A DNA stretch of 64,000 nucleotides from Acephala macrosclerotiorum (GCA_014904845.1 MU119229.1:282747-346746), one strand, 5' to 3'; numbered from the stretch's first letter, positions 43,157 through 55,208 are shown. Notes: generated by a model from the letters alone, not told the origin. Numbers and translations are program-made.

Positions 43157-43826
43157 CTCTGCGAAGATATCATCGAGGGGGAATTTGATATAAAGGCGCC
43201 AAAATACCGTTGGAATACTTATTTTCAGATCCTCAATTCTGGTGGAGGAAAATCTACCTATTAATTGTGATTGAGAATCTCAGGGCCATCTGCTCTGCAC
43301 GTCGGTGAGGCTCGGATGTGGCGCAAGAGCTGAAGAAAAGGAATAAAAGTGATCCCACTTCATGCTGCCAACAGCGAGTTACGGCCTCCAGCTACAGCCA
43401 CAGCCCCCCAACTGGTCATGTGCAACCAATGCAGATAGGACTCCATACACCCCTCAAGCAATAACTCGGTCATATCTTTGTGCGAATCATCGTCGTCTCG
43501 GTCATGCACCGCCTCCGCCTCAGACAGAACAAATGCGCGAGATTGCGTCTCGTCCGAATATCAAGTGCGATACTTCACTTGACGCACTGCATCTGCTCGT
43601 CTCCCAGACGTGGCCAGACAGGACATATAGAACTTGACGCATTTAGCAATTTTCAATCGAATCTCAAAACTTTCAGCCGATTGGACAGTGGTTATATTTC
43701 GCACCAATTTGTGACAGCCCAAAATGCGACGCCTTGTTGTATTGGTCATCACTGCTGTGGTCAGTTAACATTTCGCACAGGAATATATGATGTTCTTTAA
43801 CTAATGCGCGGCATTACGGAGAGCAG
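43157..43826. promoter_or_regulatory. Divergent intergenic region between four-TM and NLR genes
   Basis: About 670 bases between two outward-facing ATGs. Overlapping frames (43362-43637 and 43480-43800 on plus) have no family features. No binding site is claimed. Confidence 0.45.
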
Positions 43827-46800
43827 ATGGCTATGACGATAAACAGCACACAAGAAGAAGATGAAACTGTCGTTTTTGACTTAGCTGATACCATCGATTC
43901 TCCAGAGTTGATTATCATAAAAGACCCTCCTCATGCTTCAGTAGAGTAAGAAACGGAACCAAAGAATCTAGACAGGAAGGCTAATTTATCCTTGCAGTAT
44001 CGTTGCGGTCCATGGAATGGATGGGAACTGGAAACGGTCTTGGACTGCCAGCAATGGTGCTTTCTGGTTGGAGGAGTTTCTGCCGCGATTTGTCCCCCAA
44101 GCGCGCATATACTCCTTCAGCTATGATGGCCGAAGGAGGGCAGACGAGCCCTTACCTTTTGACATTGCCGACCATGGAAGAGCCCTGATCAGTATGTTGG
44201 CTGATGAAAGGCAGCTTACGCATGTGAAGAATGACCGTCAAATATACCGGTTTGTGAGTCGACTGACGAGAGAATACAGACAACCAAGAGACCTCTCATA
44301 TTTGTTGGACACAGCCTCGGGGGTATTGTCATTAAAAGTGTTCGCATTGTAGACATCCAAGTGTTATTGGAAATGGGGCTAAATGACTTCAGGGCCTTAC
44401 ATACGCCGATAATACCAGAAGTGGCCACCTCGAACACCATAAGGCCATTCAGCTCTGCACGCATGCCGTAATATATATGGGAACTCCTCATCAGGGGAGT
44501 GACAACATAGATCTTCTCCGTATTATTGCACGCCTACTTGATCCGGTTGGCTACAAAAACCGGCTTCTTCTTGAGCACCTAAGGCCGCATTCACAGTTTC
44601 TCCGAGATCTCCAGAACAATTACCTCGCCATCAGCGGGGCATTTGAGACTACTTTCTTTTATGAGATGATGCCAACATCTGTCGGACCAGGCATCAAACT
44701 GATGGTTGGTTTATCTTTACATGGCCCCTCAATTCTGTGATGTTCCCGTGCTAATGTTCTCAAGCTCGTTCCCGAGTATTCAGCCGTTATCCCAGGGGCC
44801 ATTAACTCGGAGGCCATCCCACTGAGAGCTGACCACGTAAAATTGGTCAAGTACGCTCACATAAACGATGCTAACATGCAGAGGGTTGGGAAAAAACTCT
44901 CCATTCTTGCCATTCGTGCGTCCGAGAAAATCGAACAAAATTCAGAGCTAGTGTTGACTTCTCATCAAAATTCTGATATCCCAGTGGCAAGACATGTGGG
45001 ACAAGATTCAGCTCCGCTAGAGTTCCGATTAGGATTGGCCATCTCTCAACGTCGCAACAGTCAATTTACTGGAAGAGAGTCTGCGCTGTCCCGAATATCA
45101 GACACTTTTCTTCGGACTCTCAAAGACCAGTGTAATGTCCTTGTTCTATATGGCATGGGCGGCATCGGAAAAACACAGCTCGCACTAGAATATACCTACC
45201 AGGCGCAAGGAAATTTTAGCTCCATATTCTGGATTGATGGGTCAAGTGAGCAGACAGCCCTCCGAAGTGTCCGGGAAATACTGAAGCGCCTGGAAAGCCA
45301 TTACAAGGACAATAGGATCGACAAGAACAGCAGCCATTTCGATGCAATACGTGAAGCTCTACACCCACAGGACAACGCAAACCGCTTATTCAAGCTTGTA
45401 GCTGACGCCGAAGCAACTCAGAACCTGGAAAGAGATGCTTTCCGAGATTGGTTCTCGTATTCAGAAAACCGAGACTGGCTTCTTATAATGGACAACGTTG
45501 ATGACCTTGAGTCATTTGACTTCAATCAGCTCCTACCCGCACGAGGAGGTTCCGTACTCATGACGAGCAGAAGGCCAGATTTGACTGTAAATCTAAGATC
45601 TATCGAAGTAACAGAAATGGACGAGGAAGAAGCGTTGCATCTGCTGGAAAGCACAGCGGGGTTTCATCTGGAACCTGAGAGCTTAGGTGAGTAAGCGGAT
45701 ATGTGAAATCCCGTTACGGCTGATTGACAATGGGACAAAGACTTCAAAGAAGCCAAGCAGCTGAACTCGCTCCTCGGGTACTTTCCCCTGGCTATTACGC
45801 AGGCAGGCTCTTATTTGAAAGTCAATCAGGGATCCATCCGGAGCTACCTGGATCTGTATCACGAACACCCTGCCAGGCTTCTCAACCACCGACTAGCTGG
45901 ATTCGCCTGGAATTATCGAAACGATACTGTGCTTACAACCTGGGAGATATCATACCAGGCAATTCGACGGCAATCCCCTGGTGCTATCCAGTTGCTGCAT
46001 CGTTGTGGATTCCTCTCGCGAGAATCTATTGAAGATGAGATACTGAAGCTCTGGAGCGGGCCATTGGGATTGGGATACAGGGACCAGTCCACTGAGGTTG
46101 AACTGGACCAGTCAATCAATCTCTTAGTGTCTTACTCTTTCCTTAGGCGGTACGGAAAATCAATGTCTATGCACCCGCTCGTCCACCTTTGGGCACGGGA
46201 AAGACTGCTAGCCCCCGAGAAAGAGGCACTGGCTCGCGAGGTGCTTGAGCTCCTGTACAGGGCGTCCATCTCAGATGATGAGCCAGTTGGCATTGGAGGG
46301 CACGTGAATTCCATCGCCAATTTCTACCTCTCATACTACAGATGCGACAAGTCCCCTGAAAACTTTGTGGACATTGTTGTTTATCAACACGACTCTTCAT
46401 GGGCGTCACTTCTGAGACAGGAGGTCGAGGCCACTTATGGCTGGTATCTATTGATTACGGGCAAACTCGAAGAATGGTCCACTTACCTGTATCGCCAATG
46501 GACTGGGACAATGGTATCCGGACTGGCTGACTGGGAGCTCTTGTATCGCCTTCGAGGCTATATTTTTCAAGACCGGAACACTATTCTCTCCTGGGCCCTG
46601 TGTCGAGCCATGTCCACTCTACCCCCGAAGCACATCCGAGTGCTCGTTGTTATTGGGGACTATGCTATGTCTCTAGGCGGCGGGGAGTCGTCGCTTGCAT
46701 GGTATACTTGGCTCTACAGTGCAAGGAAGCAGGTGTTGGGAAAGGAACACTCGGCGACTATGGGAGCTATGATGGGGATGGGGCTATTTTCGCGTTACTG

Positions 46801-47878
46801 TCATCAATGTCTAGGTTATCTGCGGATTGCAGCTGAGACAAGGGAAAAAACCGAAGGCCTCGATGATTTGTTGACACAGAACGCGATCTCTTTCCTCCAG
46901 GAATATTTCGACGATTGTTCCGAAAATGAAAGACACGCCACGGAAGCGGTTGAGTGGAATCTGCGAGCCTTTCAGAGAAACCTCGGTCCAGGTTGGCCTG
47001 CAGACGTGGTCGTCTCATCAATACATGCGTCAGATTTAATGGTTGTGAAAATGGCGGACTCAGCTCTCAACACGTCTTTGAACACAACACGCATTCTGCT
47101 TGAGGTCATTCTGTCTCGACCGCTCAAGTCTCTTGATACGCTAGAGGGACTCTCAGCAGCAATTCTATTCATTCTTCGCCATTACAACGCGCTTTATCTG
47201 TCTCCACAAGATGGGAAAAGGCTTGCGCTCTTGGTGCAAGCCCGTTGGAATGATGCTCAAAGCATTTTGGAAAGCTATTGGGATGCATCTAAGGATCAAT
47301 TTCCCCTTCGATCCCAGTTTTTCTCTACATGTCTGCACACAAGACTAGGGCTTCTTATGGTCCTCATACACGGTTTGACCAGGGATACGTTGTCAGCTCA
47401 GGCGTGGTCGAAGAGAATCGTATATCCAGGTAAGGATAGTAGACCAAACCACCAGGTCAAGTATTTTACTGGCTGTGGCAGCGATATGGTTGAGCCAGAA
47501 CCACCCTCGGCGATCTATTTTCTCGCACTTCTAAAAGATATTATGAAGCTGCTCCGCGATATTCATGGTAAAGGAGAAGCTAGGAATATATTTAACCCAG
47601 TTGTCGAGTGGGTGGCAGCGGAATTTATCATAAGGGACTTGCAGTCATATGATGACTCTGCAGCACCCATAGCATGGTATCTTCAGGGATACAAGAGCGT
47701 CTGTGCTAGCCAGTGGGTTGTGGAGTCTTCTGAAACCTACCACAAATGGGGGGAGTCTGCCGGTGTCTGTCCTGGGGCTTTTTTGCTGGAAGAGGCTGGC
47801 GAGATTGTGGACGAGGATCGTTCAGCCGCATGCTTTGTTGATACTCGGCAGTTTTACATGTGTCACCCGAGTGTCTGA
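43827..47878 (+). CDS. NLR protein: SesB-like alpha/beta hydrolase plus NB-ARC
   Basis: Exons 43827-43945, 43998-44223, 44280-44339, 44393-44704, 44765-45686 and 45741-47878 sum to 3777 bases, 1258 residues. The N-terminal hydrolase begins IVAVHGMDGNWKRSW, with the nucleophile elbow FVGHSLGG (Ser about 127), YMGTPHQGSD, and a candidate catalytic His in LRADHVKLVKY (about 263). The NB-ARC core has YGMGGIGKTQLALEY (P-loop, about 367-380), LLIMDNVDD (Walker B, about 478), GGSVLMTSRR, FPLAITQAGSYL and the MHP motif MSMHPLVHLWA (about 690). The remaining 550 residues are helical without obvious TPR or ankyrin periodicity. Fungal STAND proteins of this kind sense non-self and trigger cell death; the hydrolase is the likely effector. 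The donor at 44340 (GTTCGC) is weak, and 44352 is an alternative. Confidence 0.92.
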
Positions 47879-48523
47879 CGATGTCCTCTTATTACACTTG
47901 CTTGAGTAATGGACTTTCGAAGTTGGATATATAACCAAAGGGTGTTGTCAAGGCAAGCATTAACGTCGCTTTTACGGGCAGCAGGCGCTTTATAGCATTT
48001 GTTGCGGATTCTGCCATTACATTAATCAAGTTATTAATTGCAAGTAGAATAAAAAGCTGTTTGAATCTTATTTATACTTTTTAATTTTATTAGAATTAAT
48101 TAGGGTTCTGTACAAAGCCCACAAAAAGCGATGGTAATTGCTTTCGCAAAATGCGATCATTTTAAATATCGAGAGGAATATATCTTCAAGCATTTCATTT
48201 TATATTCATTTTTCTCCTTACTTTTCGCACTCTTAATCAAAAATTTGATATTTGAAACTTATTATTGAGCGATTATAAGGGTTTTATCGAGAATAACTCT
48301 CATGCGCTCGAGAAAATAGGAGATAAAATGTAAATTATCAATCGCAGTTCTCCTTCGCCGCTTTTCGCTAACTTGCAGCAAGTACTGTGGAGCACTTGCT
48401 GCCCGTAAAGGCGACGCTGCGAGCTCTGAGAACTGCTCTGGCGCGGAGTCTCTTAGTTCTGCAGGTGGCACCGTGACTGTGCGCCTGGTAACTCTTCTAT
48501 GTCGAGGACAGGAGAACAATTAC
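47879..48523. other. AT-rich intergenic patch with a hairpin
   Basis: From about 48000 to 48260 the sequence is strongly A/T-rich, unlike its flanks. A perfect 9-base inverted repeat, gcagcaagt (48375-48383) and acttgctgc (48394-48402), surrounds a 10-base loop. A minus-strand frame (48262-48519) without ATG contains a basic run. It may be the remains of a transposon, but no family is recognised. Confidence 0.5.
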
Positions 48524-48690
48524 CATAGCTCAGCGGGGCATCTACTTACTGGTACACCTTGGGTGGCAATCCTGCTTTTAGTTCATCGTAAATTGAGTTC
48601 TTTTCCTGCAAACCCCAAGTGGCGTCGTCTTGATGGTGCGTTCTGAAATCTGCCTCCAGTTTTGAATTTTGAAGATACTGTTGTTTGAAT
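48524..48690 (+). repeat. Short dispersed repeat, copy 2 (SINE-like candidate)
   Basis: The copy parallels 41787-41950 and begins with the same catagctcagcgggg block; the box A-like text lies at 48526-48537. It carries about seven extra bases after that block (ctacttactggtac against ctggtac). Similarity continues through gttttgaattttgaa near 48660. The two copies flank the interval holding the four-TM and NLR genes. From 48691 to 49009 nothing further is seen. Confidence 0.6.
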
Positions 48691-49009
48691 TCGCGTCATG
48701 GGCTTTAGGGCTAGGAATATCCCTCCTTCGGAAAGACATTCGAATCATTCGTTGATCTGAGTCTGAACCTTTCAAGAACTTTGTTCAGCAATGCTGGGAG
48801 CAAACTCGCCTCTGCCTATGTATTTACTCCCCAGAATGAAATATTGAAATAATACCGATTATCGCTTTGTTCGTATTGCCAACCCTGCCCAAATGAAGCC
48901 ATCAAATTTTGTTTAGTTAAACATGCAGAACGAGACTTCCCTCGCTTTTCTAACAAAGCGCCTAGTCGCGAACGTTATGGAGCACTGCTTTACAACAGTA
49001 CAATCAATA

Positions 49010-50265
49010 TTATGCGCATCCCCTCATGAGAAGATCGTCAATTCCTGCCATATCGTCCTTCATATTCCTTTCCGAACTTGTAGGTTGGGGATCACGAACG
49101 CTCGACGTTTGTACTGAACCCGCCCTTGATAGTGTGCATGGAAAGCTGGACTGAGAGGGCACTTCACCGCCGTCGCTCGTATCATAATAATCCTCATCCT
49201 CGAAATTGTTAGCTTCCTTGAGAGACAATTGGTTGAGAAGGGTCAAAGTGTCGAAAAACAGATGCCGCGAGAAAACCATTACCGCTGAACGACCTGCTTA
49301 CCTTCTGTAATCTTCTGCTGATGTCTGTCTCTGAGATAATCAAGGTACTTTTTCAGTGCGCCCGTAACAGCCGACTTGTATTCAACTTGCGGCAGAGGCA
49401 GCTCTACTAGATCCCCATCCTCGCCCCCCTCATTTAGGAATTGCCTAGTTTCTTCGAGACATCTTTCGAGATCGACGGCAGAGACGAAGTTGGCATCCAA
49501 AGGCACTTCTAGTACATCTTGGTTCTGGGACGGTTTCGTAGAGAAGGTTTCGTAATTATGGCATGTCTCTGTAACATTGATGGGCTCGATAAATTGTATG
49601 TCTCCCTGGCCATCCTCCTCCTGATCGAAATGGCGGACTACAAGTGTGAGTTTTCTGACGTTGCCGAAGATGCCCAGGATGAAGGCCAAAATCCCATGAC
49701 AGTCCGTATGGCGACTCGGCTCTAACAAAAGCGCAAGATTCTGGACTCGCCTGAGGTTGTAGGAATCATGGGTACACTCCAGCTCGCCTATAAAATCGTC
49801 GAACCAATCGTCTAACCAATCTCCTAAGAATGCATCGTCTCTTTCGAGCAGGGTGAACGTGTCATAACGAAGGTATAAAGTATCCTTATGGAAGTCGAAG
49901 TATGTTTCCGGGATCGACGTTGCTTGAGTGAAACTTAGGACGTAAAACTTCGAAGCGACATTGTAGGATTCTCTACAGGTGAATAACAGAGATGGGGCCT
50001 CGCTGTCTGACGTTAATCCGACCGGATTGTAGCGGGAGAAAGTAGGAAGGTCAAAGTCAGGGGACGTTTCCTCAATATGTTCACGCTCTGGCTGCCTCGG
50101 TTTCTTCAATCTCTTTTCTCTAATATTGACCACTCTCGGACCGGGAAGTGCGGCCTCCCAAATCTTCAGCCGTAGTTCCACCGGCAATCGATTAAATAAT
50201 GTGAACATCGTCCCGTCAGAAGGCGTGTTCCCCGGGGCATCGTGGTTGAAAGTATCCGGAATCAT
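49010..50265 (-). CDS. 2EXR-domain protein
   Basis: Exons 49302-50265 and 49010-49212 give 388 residues. Residues about 20-130 begin FTLFNRLPVELRLKIWEAAL, followed by RVVNI and LLFTCRESYNVASKFYVLSF, the two landmarks of the fungal 2EXR family. Then comes a conserved-type segment TLYLRYDTF, with an acidic linker (FLGDWLDDWFDDF) and a coil-like C-terminus. The acceptor at 49213-49214 (GGAAG) was chosen because the other AG gives an immediate stop. The short second exon is acidic (NNFEDEDYYDTSDGGE). The molecular role of 2EXR proteins is not established; many fungi have hundreds of copies. It is intact, unlike the neighbouring ULD gene. Confidence 0.88.
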
Positions 50266-51096
50266 TGTTGGATTGTGCAGCGGATGAGGAGCGGTGAGCT
50301 GCTGGGAGAAAAGAGGGGTAATTATAATCTCTGTGTGAATGAAGTTGAGAAAAGGCTCGGGAGAAGAAAGTAATTGAATAAATTGTAGAACACGAGTAGA
50401 GGTATCGAAGGGGCACCAATCAACTATACCATGTGGTTGTGGATGATGATGAAGTTCAAGTTATCCTGCCTTGATTAGCGTGATTTGAGTTTGTTGCTTA
50501 TGCATACTCGCTAGCCCGAGATGTTTGGCCTGAGTGCCTGAGGCATTTAAACGCTAATTTTGAGCATCACCAGAAAAAACATCACAAAACGCAAGAACGA
50601 AAGTTTGAAAGCCACAGAACAGAACAGCCTCAAAACAATCTGGCCTGTGACAGGAGACCACCATCGTGTATTGAAATCAGAAAATTGATGAACTCGCAAC
50701 GTTTCCACTGTCAAACCACTCTTGGTTCGTATGCAGTCCTCTAGGGCTTTCCTGCCGTTTCTCACCGCTTTTCCAGCCTCTGAAATAGGCGGATCTCATC
50801 TCAACATCGTGGATTTGCATCTCTCCAAGTTCCTTGAATCTCCTTCGCCGACTTAGCAGCTTTGATACCCTCGAAATATCACAACTGCGCCGAAAAATTG
50901 TGAAGTGTTTTAATTGTAATCCAGACTTGTCTTTGGGCAGATAATATGCCGTCACCCTGCTATTCACAGCCTGGACGAGGTGCAGGAGCTCAGCCTCGTC
51001 GACAATACTCGTCATGCAGCAGCGCCCATCCTTCTTTCTCGTCCTCATCGATATCGAGCATAATACCATGAGTACCGAGTCCTATGATTCTTGCAA
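50266..51096. other. Intergenic region with a weak minus-strand frame
   Basis: The flanks of the 2EXR gene and the ULD relic. A 130-codon minus-strand ATG frame (50677-51069) is rich in Arg, Ser and Glu, with no domain. It ends close to the start of the ULD relic and could be chance or a small divergent gene. Confidence 0.3.
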
Positions 51097-52672
51097 ATGT
51101 CTGTCGGCTTCGGCTTCTCAGCAGGCGATTTCATAGCCGCCCTCCAACTTGTCTCGACAGTCATCGATGCCCTTCGTGATAGCGGCGACTCGTCCACCGA
51201 ATATCGAGCCCTGATATCGCAACTCTTCACTCTCGAAACTGCATTATTGACAGTCAACGACTCGAAGTCGATGATGAACAACACGCAGAGTATATCGCAC
51301 TGCGACAGGCGGCATGCCAATGTTAGAGGACAATCGATACGTTCTGGGAGAAGATCAAAAAGTACCAGCCAAGTCTGCGAACAGGAGGAAGTGGTAGCCG
51401 TGTGAAGGATGGGTGGCGGAAGATACAATGGGCGCTTTGCAAGAAGGACGACTTGGTGAAGTTCAAGGCGGACCTGGTTGGGCATACTGAGAGTATCGAG
51501 TTGTTGTTGACTACACTACACATGGGCTCGACACGCATCGGACGTAAGAGTCAGGAGGAGAATCAGAAGAGTCTGGTTAGGAAAGTTCAGGAGTCTTACT
51601 TTAGCTGTATGCAAAGGCTCTCGTGGATCATGGACAGCGTCACAACTGGAGTTGGGCAGGGCAAGAGGATGCTGGAGATGACAGCCGAAGTCATTCAGAC
51701 CAATGTCCAAGTGTTCAATATTGTTCTGGACATTCAGTCGATCATTACAAGAATTCCGGGCCAAGTTGAACGCCAGCAGCCAGTCTACTTCGTTGATGCT
51801 TTGGGACGACATGCCCCATTTCACTTGGAATTCGTGCTTTCGGCAGAAGCGCTCACACATGTACTGAGGTCGAATTTCAAGAATATTGGCTCGGGATCAC
51901 AGAAGATTGAGCGTGGAGAGTTTGCAATACAGGACACATGTTTGAAACGGGATATAGATCTCACTGGACCTTGGGAAGGGTGCTTCCGTCCTGGTCAACG
52001 TGTTGACATGAGTATGGTTTTCACTTCAAAGAAACCGAGTCAGTCCTGTCCGGCCTGCCGGTGTGAAAATAGTGATCAATTCAAAGAGAATCAAGATGTT
52101 GAATGGTTAGTCTCCTCCGAGTTCTCATCCCAAATGCATTATGCGGATATCGGCGCATCTAACCTATGTCCAGTACAAACTGTGGTATCACTTTTCGAAG
52201 GACAGTTAGCATAGTCGTCGATACTTTGTTAAAGTCCCAGGAGCCATTATCATTGCCTTCTGTGACAGAAGACCTGCTTTTGCTGCAGTACTTTGAAGTT
52301 GGCAAATTAAAGCGAAAGAGGTTCGAGGATGAAGAAGAGGACATAGCTTTGTTTCGCCGCTTGAGGATCAAAGATTTAAGCGTGGGCACTCCCTTCGACA
52401 CCCTCATTGCCCTTCCGGTTGCTATAACTACAAGCTCGAATTCCACGTCTGCCGTGCCTATTGAAGCTGTCGCTCCGCTTCACCTACATTACCCATGTCT
52501 TTATTGTGGACGAGTGTTCCGTCGTCCCGGCGACCGCGACCGCCATGCCCGAAAGCACAATCCGAACGTTCAGCGATATTATTGCACATACCTAGGCTGT
52601 AGATTCTCGGGAATGAACGGATTCTTGAGAAAGGACAAACTTAGGGAGCACCGAGCTCGCCACGGACATTAA
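51097..52672 (+). pseudogene. SesA-like / ubiquitin-like (ULD) / C2H2 gene with frameshift and nonsense
   Basis: The N-terminus MSVGFGFSAGDFIAALQLVS is the helical leader of many fungal NLR-related proteins. After LLTVND (about 51262) the family text continues one frame over (EVDDEQHAEYIALRQAACQC), then a TAG at 51324-51326 sits where Gln is expected before RTIDTFWEKI. Downstream the frame is open: GWRKIQWALCKKDD, a ULD-like block (PVYFVDALGRHAPFHLEFVL), and an intron 52105-52170 (GTTAGT to CCAG) that restores CTNCGITFRRTV. Two zinc-finger motifs follow, CLYCGRVFRRPGDRDRHARKH and YYCTYLGCRFSG with a His pair. A single missing base would explain the shift. An intron from a GTCAAC donor could bypass both faults but would remove conserved text. 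The C2H2 tail suggests a nuclear role. Confidence 0.7.
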
Positions 52673-53563
52673 TCTCGAACATAACAACTTGACTTTGAAA
52701 ATCGCTAAGCGATGGAATTATCTTTGAAGTTTGGAACTTCTTTGTTAAAATTCCGAGAGCCATTATCCCGGCCCTAATGGGTACGTTGAACTGGACATTT
52801 CATTAGAGCTCTGAGTCCCTAAATGAGAACGTAGATCAGATCAAAAGCATGACGGCTTCGCAGTGATTTCCCTTTTGTTTATAGCCTTGCGAATATTGCT
52901 AACATTATTAAATACAGCCGCTGTTATTCAAAATATTTGGGGCCTCTCAAAAGAATTAAATTCGTCTAAGCCTGAGTCTGCCACAACCGAGCGAACTTTT
53001 CAGATCTCGACTGTCAATGTTCCTAGGTTTCGCCACTATTCTTTCTGTCGTTGGTAACTTTCACTAGAAACATTTTGCCAATTTTGGTGGCGTGCAGCGG
53101 CTTTCTCCTTGCCAAAAGCTGTAGCTGCGGAATATATATTAGCGGCCGTTCCTGTAGCTCTAAGAATCTCCCCTGCTTTCAGCCTTCTATCATCGAGAAA
53201 ATTTATTACAATTGGGTAGCAGTCTTTGATGTCAAAACTCTGCCAGTGATTTATTTGACTTGCAAAGATGGTCCGAAACCCTGCAGCAATTTAACACCGC
53301 TTTAGGAACGTGGCGGGCGCCACCTCCGGGGTTGGGCGAAATGCGACCACTGAGAAGTTTGATTTCCATCCAGATTCGGTAATTGAAGCGATTCAGAGTA
53401 TTGGATTGCGCCGAGGCTTTCCGTGTGACAACATTTCCAGTGGCTGAGCTTGATGTCCCGAATTTCATTTCATTCTTTCTTTTCGCGTCTTGTTTTGAAA
53501 ATCCTCCCCCTTTCTCAAATGCTTGGCCCTCGCTTCTTGGCCTCCGCGCCAACATTTAGTAGC
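52673..53563. other. Intergenic region, no gene seen
   Basis: Short overlapping frames only. The first bases, up to about 52790, repeat part of the ULD gene's own text (gagccattatc near 52759 and near 52242), which may be chance. The promoter of the surface protein should lie at the right end. Confidence 0.35.
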
Positions 53564-54480
53564 ATGTCGAATAGTATCGCTATTCGGTATCTCTGGGTAC
53601 ATTCATTCATTCTTGCTGCTTTGTTCAATCAACCAGTGTCTGCATTTAGCAACGCGATCACTGTCCCAGCTCGCGTTCCCAGCGCCGGGGAAGCAAAAGT
53701 CACCACCGCACCAGAACTCAAACGACGGCAAGTATCAACAAATTACTGCACTGAATGGTCTTATTCGAATCGTAAGACTCCCTTCCAGCTTTGGATATAG
53801 CCTCATTAAATTTACAAGCATTCCAGATCCTCCAGTCGGCTGCTTCGCTCCCAATACATGTCTTTTCACGTTCGTCTCGACCACCTTCGGGCTTGCATAC
53901 TGTGGAGATGCAGGTAGTAGTTACGTATATGCTACCGCATGCTCTGATTATTCTGCATTGACTACGGAGCCTTCATACGAAACTCTGCATTGGTTCGTAA
54001 TCATTTCTCCTATGTATAGCCCTGAATTAAAAGTGAGCAACGGATTTTGATGAATGTGACAGTAGCTCCGCATTCCCATATTGCCAGACTATGAACTTCA
54101 TCGCCGATACTTCAGATACGTACACGATGTTTGGGTGTGATAGCTGGAAGGCATCGTCTGTCGGAGTCGCTTATCCGATCGCTGGAGCAGCAGTCATTAC
54201 CACTCAATATTCACCAGTGTCTTCTAGTTCACCTCAGGAAAACACACCTGGATTAACAGGGACAAGTTCTCAGTCAGTAACATCGGCATCGACACCAGTA
54301 TCGACGTCGGCATTACCCTCAACAACACCTGTTTCCACTTCTTCGGTTCCAAACGGGGTCAATACTGCTGCTGCTATCGGAGGAGCTTTGGGTGGATTTG
54401 CCAGCGTGGTGCTTGCTATCCTCGCGGTTTACAAGGTCTGGAACAAGCAGAAAAAGTCCAAGGAGCCTTTAAATCCATAA
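53564..54480 (+). CDS. Single-pass surface protein with Cys-containing ectodomain and Ser/Thr stalk
   Basis: Exons 53564-53771, 53827-53992 and 54063-54480 give 263 residues. The signal peptide is near residues 1-27 (ending NQPVSA), and a KR pair near 60 may be a processing site. The ectodomain has about nine cysteines in NYCTEW, GCFAPNTCLF, LAYCGDAG, ATACSDY, HCSSAFPYC and FGCDSW, then a Ser/Thr/Pro stalk. A transmembrane helix (AAAIGGALGGFASVVLAILA) near 225-246 is followed by a short basic tail KVWNKQKKSKEPLNP. The plan resembles fungal wall-stress sensors (WSC/Mid2 type), but the cysteine pattern is not a clear WSC domain. In-frame ATGs upstream (53453, 53519) would spoil the signal peptide. 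Confidence 0.8.
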
Positions 54481-55208
54481 TAGTGAAGTTGGTACTGTTG
54501 TAAGAATAAATGTGGCGCTCGGTGTCTTCAAGGCCCCAACGTTCCTTGTACTTTATTGGACCGTTTTCCTTCTATCTGTGTTTTCGTTGCGCCTGCTTGA
54601 TTCAATTCTTTGGTCAATTTTTCCTACTTCAGACTAAAATATCTGGCAATGGCAAGCCCTTTTCATCTATGAAACAACGTATTGGTTGGTCCCTCAGCTT
54701 CATGTCCTAAATCAAATTCTTCCCATTGTTTACCTGTAACTTGCCGTGGGAGACCATCCTGAGGCAGTGGAGAAGATTGACTTGAGACACTTGCCGCGAA
54801 TCTGCTCAGCTATATGGCGGCTTTGTTGGGCTTGCATTGTCAATCCCTATGCGCAAGGCGCTGGAGATACTCATACTTCCATCTTTGACTTCGAGTCAAG
54901 AGAAGCTCGTCTCTTGAATCATTCCTCCAAATGAATCCGTTTTAGTCCTTTCGCTTCAATGCCATTCACACCGTCACACGTAATAGACGCCATTCTGATT
55001 CACCAACTCAGTATCGGTGTTTTTCTCTTCTCTTCTCTTCTCTTGATTCACAGCGCCTGGCTGAATCTATAAATAATTCTCATCCCTCTCCTCTTTTCCT
55101 TTTCCCTTCCATCAACACAATCACCCGAGCTCCTCCCATTCCTACCCAAATCAACAGCCACAATAGCTGTACGTCACTCACTTTCATCTCTACACCAAGC
55201 AAATCACC
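54481..55208. other. Intergenic region with a TTCTC microsatellite
   Basis: The 3' flank of the surface protein and the promoter of the small secreted protein. Near 55023-55044 a pentamer (tctct/ttctc) recurs about four times. A 66-codon frame at 54510-54710 is not credible. A CT-rich leader precedes the ATG at 55209. Confidence 0.45.
55023..55044 (+). repeat. TTCTC simple repeat
   Basis: About four tandem copies of a pyrimidine pentamer, roughly 165 bases before the ATG of the small secreted protein. Such pyrimidine tracts are common in fungal promoters. Confidence 0.8.

Noticed and set aside
51250..51330. An intron that would rescue the ULD gene.
   Set aside because: The donor (GTCAAC) is poor and removal would delete the conserved segment ending AACQC; kept as a stated alternative only.
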